Assembly (NCBI GenBank): GCA_018333895.1
Contig: JAGXSJ010000091.1
Location: 1-51,559 of the forward strand
Reading direction: 5' to 3'
DNA: 51,559 nucleotides
Source: Truepera sp.
GTDB taxonomy: Bacteria > Deinococcota > Deinococci > Deinococcales > Trueperaceae
Part shown: positions 44,134 through 51,559 of the stretch, piece by piece
How the letters are laid out: each line of letters opens with the position of its first letter
How positions within the stretch are numbered: the stretch's first letter is position 1
The notes under the pieces: model-generated
The model's input: only the letters and a program-made list of their open reading frames with translations
What the model was told of the DNA's origin: nothing
The model's database searches: none
Program-made: the position numbers and the translations under genes

Positions 44134-44832
44134 TTAACCTCCGAGGTACAGCCGCCCCACTTCGGGGTCTTTAAGCAGGGTATCGCCCGGACCGTCGATC
44201 CGGTTTTGGCCGTTGGCAAGAACGTAAGCTCGGTGGGCCATGGCCAGCGATTTGCGCGCGTTCTGCTCAACCATCAAGATCGCTACCCCCATCCGGTTGA
44301 TGTCCGTGACCCTTTCGAAGATCATGTCAACCAGAAACGGTGCCAGCCCGGCTGAGGGCTCGTCCAAGAGCAACAGCTTGGGGTCAAGCATGAGCGCTCG
44401 GCCCATCGCCACCATCTGCCGCTCACCTCCGGACATCTTGCCAGCGCGCTGGCGGCGCCGCTCAGCCAGGCGGGGGAAGAGCGCAAAAACACGCTCCTTA
44501 CGCTCTTTTAAGGGGGTACTGAGCACGAACGCCCCCATCTCCAGATTCTCTTCAACGGTTAGCGAGGGGAAAACATTGTCTACCTGCGGCACGTAGCACA
44601 TCCCCTTACGCACGATCTGGTCAGGCAACAGGCCGCCGATCTCCTCACCCTGGAAACGGATCGTGCCCTGCCAGGGCTTTAACAGGCCGAAGACCACCTT
44701 CATCGCGGTGGATTTGCCGGCACCGTTAGGGCCGATGATCGAGACAATTTCGCCCTCGCCAACGGTTAGCGAAACGTTGCGCAAGACCTCCATTTCGCCG
44801 TAGCCGGTGGTGACACTGTCAACCGTGAGCAC
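44134..44832 (-). CDS. livF: ABC transporter ATPase LivF
   Basis: A 232-residue ATPase: Walker A GPNGAGKST, signature MSGGERQ, Walker B LLLLDEPSAGL. It has the length and C terminus typical of LivF (GPGDTLLKDPEVGRLYLGG). It overlaps the 3' end of livG by 14 bp and is followed by livH. Confidence 0.94.
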   Translation of the reverse strand: MLTVDSVTTGYGEMEVLRNVSLTVGEGEIVSIIGPNGAGKSTAMKVVFGLLKPWQGTIRFQGEEIGGLLPDQIVRKGMCYVPQVDNVFPSLTVEENLEMGAFVLSTPLKERKERVFALFPRLAERRRQRAGKMSGGERQMVAMGRALMLDPKLLLLDEPSAGLAPFLVDMIFERVTDINRMGVAILMVEQNARKSLAMAHRAYVLANGQNRIDGPGDTLLKDPEVGRLYLGG

Positions 44833-45637
44833 TATACTGCCCTCCTAGATAAGCCTCGAGCACCTCAGGGTTGTTGCGCACGATCTCGGGCGGGCCCTCA
44901 GCCAGCTTGGACCCCTGGTTCATCACGATGACCGGATTGCACAGCCCCATCACTAGCGGCATATCGTGCTCGATGAGGAGGAAGGTGATGCCGCGCTCGT
45001 CACGGAGCTGCAGAATCTTTTCGCGCAGCTTGCCCATCAGGGTGGGGTTAACGCCGGCGGCGGGCTCGTCCAAGAGCACCAGTTCGGGATCGGCCATCAG
45101 CGTGCGGGCTAGCTCCAGCAGTTTCTTCTGCCCGCCTGAGAGGTTGGCAGCATATTCGTCCTTGAGGTGATCGAGCGTCACGAACTCGAGCACCTCTAGC
45201 GCCTTGTTGCGGATCTCCTGCTCTTGCTTGGCTACCGCTCGAGGCCGCAGCAGCGGGTTCCAGAAGCGCTCGCCGAGCTGCTTGGGTGGCACCAGCATCA
45301 GGTTTTCCAGGACCGTCATGCTCTTGTGTTCGCGCGGAATCTGGAAGGTGCGGCAGAGCCCTTGATGGAAGATCTGGTGGGGCGCTAAGCCGGTAATATC
45401 TTGACCCTTAAAGAGCACCCGCCCGGAGTCGGGGCGATGGAAGCCGGTAATGAGGCTAAAGAGCGTCGTCTTGCCGGCCCCATTGGGCCCGATCAGCCCG
45501 GTGATAGTGCCGCGCTTAACCGTTAGGGTGCAGTGGTTGATGGCACGCAACCCGCCAAAGTCTTTCACGAGGTTGTGAACGCTTAACAGCGCTTCACCGT
45601 TAGATCCAGGCACGGAAGGAGAGGTGGTATCAATCAA
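44819..45637 (-). CDS. livG: ABC transporter ATPase LivG
   Basis: A 272-residue ATPase with Walker A GPNGAGKTT, signature LSGGQKK, Walker B LVLLDEPAAGVNP and the LivG-type insertion (RTFQIPREHKSMTVLENLML). First gene of the livGFHM operon, divergent from the binding-protein gene at 45900 across a 262-bp gap. Confidence 0.94.
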   Translation of the reverse strand: MIDTTSPSVPGSNGEALLSVHNLVKDFGGLRAINHCTLTVKRGTITGLIGPNGAGKTTLFSLITGFHRPDSGRVLFKGQDITGLAPHQIFHQGLCRTFQIPREHKSMTVLENLMLVPPKQLGERFWNPLLRPRAVAKQEQEIRNKALEVLEFVTLDHLKDEYAANLSGGQKKLLELARTLMADPELVLLDEPAAGVNPTLMGKLREKILQLRDERGITFLLIEHDMPLVMGLCNPVIVMNQGSKLAEGPPEIVRNNPEVLEAYLGGQYSAHG

Positions 45638-45821
45638 AGCGACTCCCTGAGGGCATGTTTATGCGCCTGACCCATGATTGAGCCTGGTGCCAGCCTGGGG
45701 CCAGTGTACAATAACATTGAGTATAAACCGCGCCTTGCGTCAAGCGGCCTGCTATCTTGCCAAGTGGGATAGTGTGCGGCTTTTGCCGTTATTACTGTAT
45801 CGAATTGCAGAGGAGTTGCCC

Positions 45822-45899
45822 ATGAACCGTCGTTCACGACCGTGGATCAAAACAGGGCTACTTGACTACTTGACTACTGATTTTTGGAGGAGGTTGGCA
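45822..45899 (+). promoter_or_regulatory. Leader with MNRRSRP frame and octamer repeats
   Basis: The leader starts ATGAACCGTCGTTCACGACC after GAGGAG, has two to three units of the TACTTGAC octamer (45859-45878), and ends with TTTTTGGAGGAGG before the binding-protein ATG at 45900. It matches the leader at 21358-21496 in both its first 20 bp and its last part. Here the small frame runs directly in frame into the binding protein. Confidence 0.6.
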
Positions 45900-47159
45900 A
45901 TGAAAGCATGGCGTTCGGCGTTGCTAGGGTTAACCATGGTAGGCGCAATGATGGCGTCGGCACAGACGCCGGTGCCGGTGGGGACGATTTTTCCCTATAC
46001 CGGTGCCGGGAGCGAGTGGGGACCGGTGTTGCGCAACACCGTTGAGTTGTGCGTGGCTCAGGTCAACGAAGCTGCCACAGCCGTGTTCGGCGCACCGATC
46101 ATGGCAGCGATCTTCGAGGACGACGCCACTGCGCCGGTAGTTGGCGTTGATCGGGCCCGTAAACTGGTGGAGATCGACGGCGTGCCGATTCTTATTGGCA
46201 CCTGGTCGAGCGGGGTGACCGTGGCCGTGGCCGAGGCGGTGACCATGCCCGCACAGGTCTTGCACATCGTCCCTATCGCCACCTCGCCGCTGATTGCTAT
46301 CCTGCCTGCCGATAACGCCGACCTGCTCTTTCGCACCATCGGCTCTGATGCACTGCAAGGGGTAGTGGCCGCTCAGTTGGCCAGGGGCGAGCTTGCTGCC
46401 GGGCATAGCTTTGAGACCGCTAGCGTCCTCTTTGTCAATAACGCCTACGGGCAGGGTCTGGCCGAGCAGTTCCGGAGGTCGTTTGAGGCCCGCGGCGGAC
46501 GGGTGCTGGCGATGGTGCCGGTTCCCGAGGAGCCGCAGCCGACCTACGCAGCGCAGCTCGAGCGTGCCCTGGCTGGCGGTCCTGAGGTGCTGATCCCCGT
46601 CCTGTACCCCGGTCACGCGGTGGTCGCACTGGCCGAAGCCCGCGACCTTTTTGGCTACCTTAGCTTCCAATACCTCGACGCACTGCGCTCGCTGGACGTG
46701 TTGCAGGTGCTCGGTGAGGCCGTGGTGGGTCAGCTTGGCACCGTGCAAGGGGCTGATGGGGGGCGTCCGGGTTTTAGGCAGTTTGCCGCTGACTACCAGT
46801 CGCGCTTTGGCGAGCCGCCGCCCTTGGCCTTCATGGATACTACCTACGACGCTTGCGCCGTCGCCGGGCTGGCGATTGCCGGAGTAGTCGCAGCAGGGCT
46901 CGAGCCCACGCCCCTTAACCTGCGCGATCAGCTCCGGGCGGTAGCGGGCCCGCCTGGCGAGATCGTCAGCGTCGGCGAGTTCGCTAAAGCATTCGAACTG
47001 CTGGCTGCCGGGCTGGAGGTCGACTTTAGCGGGGCCGCCGGCGAGGTCGACTTCAACGAGTTGGGTGAGGTGGCTACCGCGATTGAGATCTGGCGCTTCA
47101 TTGATGACGGCTTTGAGACGGTAATGCTGCGGCGTGCCGAGGAGATCCCTAGCAAGTAA
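45900..47159 (+). CDS. Branched-chain amino-acid-type ABC binding protein (LivJ family), second copy
   Basis: A 419-residue binding protein with a signal peptide (SALLGLTMVGAMMASAQ). PVGTIFPYTGAGSEWGPVLR, VDRARKLVEIDGVPILIGTW and LFVNNAYGQGLAEQFRRSFE mark it as a paralogue of the protein at 40569. The ATG follows GGAGGAGG; an in-frame ATG 26 codons upstream would place charged residues before the signal peptide and is less likely. It is divergent from livGFHM and probably feeds that transporter. Confidence 0.9.
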   Translation: MKAWRSALLGLTMVGAMMASAQTPVPVGTIFPYTGAGSEWGPVLRNTVELCVAQVNEAATAVFGAPIMAAIFEDDATAPVVGVDRARKLVEIDGVPILIGTWSSGVTVAVAEAVTMPAQVLHIVPIATSPLIAILPADNADLLFRTIGSDALQGVVAAQLARGELAAGHSFETASVLFVNNAYGQGLAEQFRRSFEARGGRVLAMVPVPEEPQPTYAAQLERALAGGPEVLIPVLYPGHAVVALAEARDLFGYLSFQYLDALRSLDVLQVLGEAVVGQLGTVQGADGGRPGFRQFAADYQSRFGEPPPLAFMDTTYDACAVAGLAIAGVVAAGLEPTPLNLRDQLRAVAGPPGEIVSVGEFAKAFELLAAGLEVDFSGAAGEVDFNELGEVATAIEIWRFIDDGFETVMLRRAEEIPSK

Positions 47160-47183
47160 AATGGCAACATGGGAGGTGGGAGC

Positions 47184-47420
47184 GTGCTAGCCGAAACTCA
47201 GAAGCTCGAGCAAATCTTCGATCAGGTCAAACAGCTATCCCCCGAGGATCGCTTGCGCCTGATACAGAAGACGATTGCGACGCTGGTTTCGCTCCCCCCT
47301 CAAGAACCAAGGCCTTTGCGCTTCGGAGAATTTAGGGGAGATGAAGCGGCTATGTCTACCTTAGAAGACTTCGCCGTTGCTGAGTGGCGTCCAACCGATA
47401 AGGAATTGGATGGCCCATAA
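47184..47420 (+). CDS. Antitoxin of a VapBC-type pair
   Basis: A 78-residue protein from a GTG after GGGAGGTGGGAG; an ATG 15 bp upstream overlaps that site. The helical N terminus (QKLEQIFDQVKQLSPEDRLR) followed by an extended acidic tail (LEDFAVAEWRPTDKELDGP) is typical of small antitoxins of PIN-domain toxins. It overlaps the toxin start by 11 bp. Confidence 0.7.
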   Translation: MLAETQKLEQIFDQVKQLSPEDRLRLIQKTIATLVSLPPQEPRPLRFGEFRGDEAAMSTLEDFAVAEWRPTDKELDGP

Positions 47421-47820
47421 GTATCTCCTCGATGCCCACGCCTTGGTCTGGTTCGTAGAAGGGAATAAGCGCCTCAGCCAGCGAGCAAAGGCGATTATTG
47501 CTGCTCCAACCAGCGAGATCGTTCTGCCTCTAATAGCCCTGGCAGAGGCTGCTGTGGTCATTGAGCGAGGGCGTACGACAATTCCTGATGTGGCGCGTTT
47601 TCTGTCCAGCGTTTATGCTGATCCTCGCCTTGAGATCTACCCTCTGACGCTAGAGGTGTTCGAGCGGAGCTTGACTCCTGAAGGCCTACGCATCCCCGAA
47701 CTACACGACAGGTTCATTGTGAGTACCGGGCTCCATCTGCAGGGCTTGGGCCACACTGTTGCCATACTCACCAAAGACGAAACCATCACGAACGCTGCTG
47801 TCTTGCCCGTCATTTGGTGA
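47410..47820 (+). CDS. PIN-domain ribonuclease toxin (VapC-like)
   Basis: A 136-residue PIN-domain protein: YLLDAHALVWFVEGN with the first Asp, LIALAEAAVVIERG with the Glu, and PELHDRFIVSTGLHLQG with the next Asp, followed by AILTKDETI. These acidic residues bind Mg for cleavage of tRNA or rRNA. The ATG at 47410 lies inside the antitoxin 3' end. The pair looks intact and sits between two Liv-type binding-protein genes. Confidence 0.88.
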   Translation: MAHKYLLDAHALVWFVEGNKRLSQRAKAIIAAPTSEIVLPLIALAEAAVVIERGRTTIPDVARFLSSVYADPRLEIYPLTLEVFERSLTPEGLRIPELHDRFIVSTGLHLQGLGHTVAILTKDETITNAAVLPVIW

Positions 47821-47915
47821 TTGGCGCCCCGGCGGGTCGCACCAGCGGGTTCTTCACGGTTGGCCTTTTTAGGCTCGAGCAACGCTATCGCGTCAAAGCC
47901 TAGGCGCATGGTAGA

Positions 47916-48032
47916 GAGGTTAACTTCAATATGCGCCGCAAGGCCATCACCGCGATCAAAGTATGGCGCTTTGCCAAAGACGGCTTTGGGACGGTAATGC
48001 TGCGGCGCGCCGAGGAGATCCCCGCGCAGTAG
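47916..48032 (+). pseudogene. 3' remnant of a fourth LivJ-type binding protein
   Basis: A 38-codon stretch reads EVNFNMRRKAITAIKVWRF then AKDGFGTVMLRRAEEIPAQ and a stop, matching the C terminus of the protein at 45900 (EVDFNELGEVATAIEIWRF, DGFETVMLRRAEEIPSK). No upstream part is present; the VapBC pair occupies the space. It is a relic of a duplicated binding-protein gene. Confidence 0.8.
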
Positions 48033-48034
48033 CG

Positions 48035-49192
48035 CTAGCGCACCCCTCGCCAAGCGCCCCGCACTAGCTGCGCGATCACCAGCGAGCGCGGCACAATTCC
48101 CAGGTGATCGCCTAGGTGGTAGTCGAAGACCGCCGTAGCGCCAACTACCGGCCCCATGGCGATCAAAGCGTCGCGCAGGGCAAAGCGGAAGGGCTGTAGC
48201 TGGGCTGGTGAAACCCCGTAGCCAAAGGCCTCTCTGAGAGCGGCCTGCAGGATTAGGGCAGCGTCCCAGGCGGCACCGCCGGCGGCAACCGCGCTGCCCC
48301 GTCCGTAACGCCCTTCAAAGAGCTGCAGGTAGCGGCGCGTCTCGGCGGCGGTGACGTGGCCTGGCGGGAGGCTGGCCGCTGCCGTGACCGCATCGACTGC
48401 GGTCAACACCCCCTCCAAGGCGGCGTTGTGGGCACTGCCCTGCGGGGTGACCACGGCGGGATTGACGTAGATCGGCCCGGTATAGCCCCGGCGCACCAGA
48501 GCATCTACCGCTACGCCGGTATCGCGTGCTGCCCCCCACACCAGCACCCCACTTGGCTGGCGGGTGGCGACCCACAGGGCCTCCGGTGTCAGAACGGTCA
48601 CGTCAGGTGGGTAGCGCTCAGTGGCTACCAGGCGCAGGCTGCCTGGCTCGAGCAGCCGCGACAGCGCCGTGACTGCGACCTCGCCAAAACTGTTATCAAG
48701 CGCCATTAACGCCAGGCTCTGCGCTCCCTGGCCGGCCAGATCCAGCACCATGGCGCGGATGCGGGCGGTGTCGTTGGGCTTAGTGCCAAACAGCCAGAAG
48801 CGCTCGGCGGGCGGCCAGGTGATGGCTTCGGCGCTGGAGAGCGCTAGCGTGAGCACTCCGGCCTGCTCCACCAGATCGATAATGGCTAACGAGGCCGCAT
48901 CGGTGGTGCAGCAGATTAGCGCGTGAGGGGTGTGAGCTTCAAGGAGCGCCCGCACCTGGCGGGTGGCGGTAAGCGGGCTGCTGCCGTCATCGAGGATAAC
49001 GAAGTTGACCGGTGTGCCGTAGATGCCGTGCTCAGTGCGGAGTTGCGTTTCAAACAGCCGCAGGCTGCGCTCCTGAGCTACCCCTAAGGGGGCGGCAGGG
49101 CCGCTCAGCGACAAAACAGCGCCGATAGTGATGGTCTGGGCGTGCGCGAGAGAGGCCAGCAGAAGCAGTAGGGGGAGGAGGCGCCAAGCCAT
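48035..49192 (-). CDS. Branched-chain amino-acid-type ABC binding protein, divergent copy
   Basis: A 385-residue periplasmic binding protein with a signal peptide (AWRLLPLLLLLASLAHA). TIGAVLSLSGPAAPLGVAQE and NFVILDDGSSPLTATRQVRA belong to the LivJ-type fold; the second lobe begins ALMALDNSFGEVAVTAL. It is much less similar to the two other binding proteins in the window. The ATG at 49192 starts the signal peptide. No permease gene is beside it. Confidence 0.85.
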   Translation of the reverse strand: MAWRLLPLLLLLASLAHAQTITIGAVLSLSGPAAPLGVAQERSLRLFETQLRTEHGIYGTPVNFVILDDGSSPLTATRQVRALLEAHTPHALICCTTDAASLAIIDLVEQAGVLTLALSSAEAITWPPAERFWLFGTKPNDTARIRAMVLDLAGQGAQSLALMALDNSFGEVAVTALSRLLEPGSLRLVATERYPPDVTVLTPEALWVATRQPSGVLVWGAARDTGVAVDALVRRGYTGPIYVNPAVVTPQGSAHNAALEGVLTAVDAVTAAASLPPGHVTAAETRRYLQLFEGRYGRGSAVAAGGAAWDAALILQAALREAFGYGVSPAQLQPFRFALRDALIAMGPVVGATAVFDYHLGDHLGIVPRSLVIAQLVRGAWRGVR

Positions 49193-49214
49193 GGTGCTAT
49201 TGTGACCCATTGAG

Positions 49215-49349
49215 AGCGGTTTTCACAAATACTGAGTCGCCTTAGCGCAGGTATCATCTCTGCAAAGGCGTCCTGCGAGTAAACCGCAGGATAGAGAACG
49301 ATTCGCAGTCCTGCGAGCACCCGCAGGATCAAACCAGATGATACCTGCT
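49215..49349. repeat. Dispersed MITE-like element, copy B
   Basis: About 135 bp nearly identical to 3900-4016. Perfect 13-bp inverted ends GCAGGTATCATCT (49247-49259) and AGATGATACCTGC (49336-49348) enclose two 20-bp palindromes (49271-49291 and 49309-49328). The 32 bp to the left of the left end are also shared by both copies. It lies between the binding-protein gene and rnhB. Confidence 0.85.
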
Positions 49350-49357
49350 ATGAGACC

Positions 49358-50059
49358 TTAAAGCGATGAAAAGAGCCGGGCTTGAGCCACCGGGCGGAAG
49401 CTTACGCGGTGCCCAGGGCACGGCCCGTGCCGGGCTAGTGCGGCCAGGTGGCATGGGGTGCCGTACCCCTTATGCGCGGCGAAGCCGTACTCAGGATAGG
49501 CTTCGTCGAGCTTCCGCATAAGGCCATCGCGGTAGGTCTTGGCCAGGATGCTGGCAGCAGCCACTTGCAGGCTCTGTTGGTCGGCCTTGGCTACCGCCAC
49601 CTGCGGGCCGGTAAAGTCGAGCCTTAAATAGTCGGTCACTAGCCCTTCTGGCGACGGGCTGATGGTGGAGAGTGCCCGTTGGGCGGCTAGCTGGGTAGCG
49701 TGCAGCACCCCTACGGCATCGACCTCGGCAGCGCTGGCATAGCCGATGGCCCAGCCAACAGCGTGCGCCGCGATCTCCTGTGCCAGGCGCTCGCGCTGCT
49801 TGGCGGTAAGCTGCTTGGAGTCGCGGTAGGCATAGGGCTGATGCGGCGTAAGCAACACCGCAGCCGCAACCACCGGACCGGCTAGCGCGCCGCGCCCCGC
49901 CTCGTCAACGCCGGCTACCCGGCTAAGCCCTGTCTGCCACAGGGGCTCTTCAAGCCACCAACCCAGCTCCCGCCCCAGACGCCGTCCTGAACGTAGTGAA
50001 GGAGATGGCGGGGTATTAAGAGAGGTGGCGCCAGCCTCACGCCACGGTTGCCGTGTCAA
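49358..50059 (-). CDS. rnhB: Ribonuclease HII
   Basis: A 233-residue RNase HII: VAGVDEAGRGALAGPVVAAA with the first catalytic Asp-Glu, YRDSKQLTAKQRERL, and the later AAASILAKTYRD and HKGYGT. It removes RNA from RNA-DNA hybrids and single ribonucleotides in DNA. The start is uncertain: the TTG at 50059 overlaps the kinase stop, but the first 40 or so residues are not part of the fold and include a CCTGARC-type repeat in translation. Confidence 0.92.
   Translation of the reverse strand: MTRQPWREAGATSLNTPPSPSLRSGRRLGRELGWWLEEPLWQTGLSRVAGVDEAGRGALAGPVVAAAVLLTPHQPYAYRDSKQLTAKQRERLAQEIAAHAVGWAIGYASAAEVDAVGVLHATQLAAQRALSTISPSPEGLVTDYLRLDFTGPQVAVAKADQQSLQVAAASILAKTYRDGLMRKLDEAYPEYGFAAHKGYGTPCHLAALARHGPCPGHRVSFRPVAQARLFSSL
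49986..50002. repeat. CCTGARC-N5-GAAGG motif within rnhB 5' end
   Basis: CCTGAACGTAGTGAAGG, a member of the dispersed motif also found at 22506, 22541 and in the duplicated CRISPR spacer. Translated in rnhB it encodes part of an N-terminal extension (PPSPSLRSGRR). Confidence 0.55.
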
Positions 50060-51230
50060 AGACCACCTCTTCTTCCGGCAACTGTATCTGTAGGCTGAGC
50101 GGGATGGTAAAGAAGAAGGTGCTACCGCGCCCGACCTTCGATTCGACCCAGATCTTGCCGCCGTGCTTCTCTACCGCTAGCTTGCAAAAGGTTAACCCCA
50201 TGCCGGTGTCGAAGCGGTCGTGAATGGTGTGGCGTGACTGCTCGAAGGCGTTAAAGATGCGGTGGTGATCGGCTTCGGGGATCCCTTCGCCGTCGTCGCG
50301 AATCGATAGGACGATGGCGGTGTCTTGTTTCCAGGCGCGAAAGTCGATGTGACCACCCCGGCGGGTATGCTTGACCGCGTTGCCCAAGAGGTTAGCCAGG
50401 ATGCGGCGCAACAGGTCGGCATCAGCCACGAACTGCTCCGCCTCGGGCCGCACCAGGAAGCTGAAATGCCGATCTTTGGGGGCGCTGCTGACATCTTGCA
50501 ACGCAACCTTGGCCAGTTCGGTGAGGTTGTCGATCCAGACCGGATTAAACGGCATCTGCCCCTCTTTCATCCGCCGCACGTCGAGGATATTAGCTGCCAA
50601 GTGCAACAGGTGCTGCGATTCGGCTCTGGCTAGGGCCAGCAGCTCGGTAACGTTGTCCGGGCCTGAACTCTGGAGAGTCTCGAGGCTGTGATCGAGCAAC
50701 CCCATCACGCTCGAGATAGGGCTTTTTAGGTCGTGTACCAACATGTGGATCAGGTCCTCTTTGACCCGCTCGGCCTCTTGGTAGTGCTGTTCGATATTGC
50801 GCATCTTGCCTAGCGCGTCGCGCAGCGAACCCTCGACCTGTTGGCGGGCGAGCAGCTGTTTGAGGTAGGCCCGGACGATGGGGGCACGGGTCGGCAGGGT
50901 GAGGTAAACGTCGGCGCCGGACTCTATCACCGCCACCTGACGTTCGGGGCGGTCAGGGCCGAGGCAGACCAGCGGCACTGAGGCGAGCGGCTTGCGGCGC
51001 CGCAGCAGGGTGATTAGATCGAGCTGAGGTACTTGAGCCAGTAGACTGTCCTCGAGAATGATGGCCGCCGGGATACTGGCGCGGGTTTGGTAGAGGAGCT
51101 GCTCGACCTCGGTTAGGACGAGCGGGTTAAGGCTGAGGTCGCGTGCCACTGTGCCGAAGCCGGCGCCGCGTTCCTCGCTAGTCATGGCGATTAGCAGGTA
51201 CGGCGGCTTTACGGTCGGCGGGTCAGCCAT
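50037..51230 (-). CDS. Sensor histidine kinase with N-terminal receiver-like domain
   Basis: A 397-residue cytoplasmic kinase. Residues about 1-125 resemble a receiver fold (AAIILEDSLLAQV, VPLVCLGPD, ESGADVYLTLP) but the acidic pocket is incomplete. A coiled linker leads to HisKA with H166 in HMLVHDLKSPISS, then HATPase: N box LANLLGNAVKHTRR, G1 IRDDGEGIP, F box and G2 GMGLTFCKLAVEKHGG. No membrane segment. The ATG at 51230 is preferred to a TTG 9 bp upstream. No response regulator gene adjoins; an orphan regulator lies at 36705. Confidence 0.88.
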   Translation of the reverse strand: MADPPTVKPPYLLIAMTSEERGAGFGTVARDLSLNPLVLTEVEQLLYQTRASIPAAIILEDSLLAQVPQLDLITLLRRRKPLASVPLVCLGPDRPERQVAVIESGADVYLTLPTRAPIVRAYLKQLLARQQVEGSLRDALGKMRNIEQHYQEAERVKEDLIHMLVHDLKSPISSVMGLLDHSLETLQSSGPDNVTELLALARAESQHLLHLAANILDVRRMKEGQMPFNPVWIDNLTELAKVALQDVSSAPKDRHFSFLVRPEAEQFVADADLLRRILANLLGNAVKHTRRGGHIDFRAWKQDTAIVLSIRDDGEGIPEADHHRIFNAFEQSRHTIHDRFDTGMGLTFCKLAVEKHGGKIWVESKVGRGSTFFFTIPLSLQIQLPEEEVVFDTATVA

Positions 51231-51376
51231 GATCCCCAAGCTGCGTGGGCCTTCTCACTATCGCCACGGTTCCCTCTCCTCAATCTTAAGCATGGCATCT
51301 TTGACCCTGGTAGTGCAATCATCCAACGCCGGACAACATTTCGGGTTAGAGACAACTCTAGTGGGTCAAGACCTGA

Positions 51377-51382
51377 TACGGT
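51377..51382 (+). promoter_or_regulatory. candidate leaderless -10 box
   Basis: TACGGT lies 6 nt before the GTG of the Lon-domain gene. Confidence 0.35.
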
Positions 51383-51388
51383 AGTGCC

Positions 51389-51559
51389 GTGACATTAAGG
51401 CTTCGCCCGACCATAAGGCTTCGCCCGACCATTCCGCTCTTCCCGCTTCCTGAGACGGTGATCTTCCCCGGCATGACCATCCCGCTCTATATCTTTGAAG
51501 AGCGCTACAAGCAGATGGTCAAGGACTGCCTAAACAACCAGCCACGGCTAGTCATCGTG
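51389..51559 (+). CDS. Lon-substrate-binding-domain protein (partial, cut by window end)
   Basis: 57 codons are present. IPLFPLPETVIFPGMTIPL then YIFEERYKQMVKDCL is the start of the LON N-terminal (PUA-like) substrate-binding domain, as in full Lon or in the stand-alone domain proteins; which one cannot be seen. The GTG start is supported by a TACGGT box 6 nt upstream. An 18-bp tandem duplication near the start encodes RLRPTI twice. Confidence 0.8.
   Translation, partial: MTLRLRPTIRLRPTIPLFPLPETVIFPGMTIPLYIFEERYKQMVKDCLNNQPRLVIV

Overview
The window reads as chromosomal DNA of a high-GC bacterium, most likely Deinococcota and possibly Trueperales or a relative. This is an inference. It rests on a Thermus-like ba3 oxidase with a 34-residue subunit IIa, a short (576 aa) IF-2, the rimP-nusA-ylxR-infB block, several Liv-type amino-acid transporter genes, and many genes whose start codon lies only 5-8 nt after a TANNNT -10 box, the leaderless arrangement known from Deinococcus.

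Layout. 1-3166: end of a CRISPR array (two identical spacers), a CARF-HEPN ribonuclease of the TIGR02710/Csm6-like class, a blasticidin-S/cytidine deaminase-like gene and a nucleotidyltransferase. 3170-6198: thiamine pyrophosphokinase, an L-fucose-isomerase-like protein and a GNAT acetyltransferase. 6312-8288: a restriction-modification pair whose endonuclease gene carries a frameshift. 8356-14264 (minus): hisCBH after rimP-nusA-ylxR-infB. 14744-22441: a phnG-like remnant, then a glycan-use locus (GH43, ABC sugar transporter, GH2) divergent from an ArsR-type regulator with a distinctive C-terminal domain. 22740-28574: two large multi-sensor cyclic-di-GMP proteins separated by a decayed RelE-type toxin next to its antitoxin. 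28671-30650: a DarT-DarG DNA ADP-ribosylation module and tRNA-Ala(UGC). 30787-34448: a YwiC-like membrane protein and the ba3 oxidase genes cbaD-cbaB-cbaA, subunit II carrying a fused cytochrome c domain. 34454-40297: SDR, Nudix, GDPD, Cse60-like protein, response regulator, fabI, a methyltransferase remnant and glnA. 40569-49192: livGFHM with three intact Liv-type binding proteins, a fourth reduced to its 3' end, and a VapBC pair. 49358-51559: rnhB, a hybrid sensor kinase and the start of a Lon-substrate-binding-domain gene.

The accessory layer is the striking part. Five defence or toxin loci lie within 50 kb and two are broken. Small non-coding elements are scattered through it: a MITE-like element with 13-bp inverted ends (two copies), a 20-bp palindrome family (six copies, one inserted inside the dead toxin), a CCTGARC-N5-GAAGG motif that also occurs in the duplicated CRISPR spacer, and octamer repeats in two related 5' leaders.
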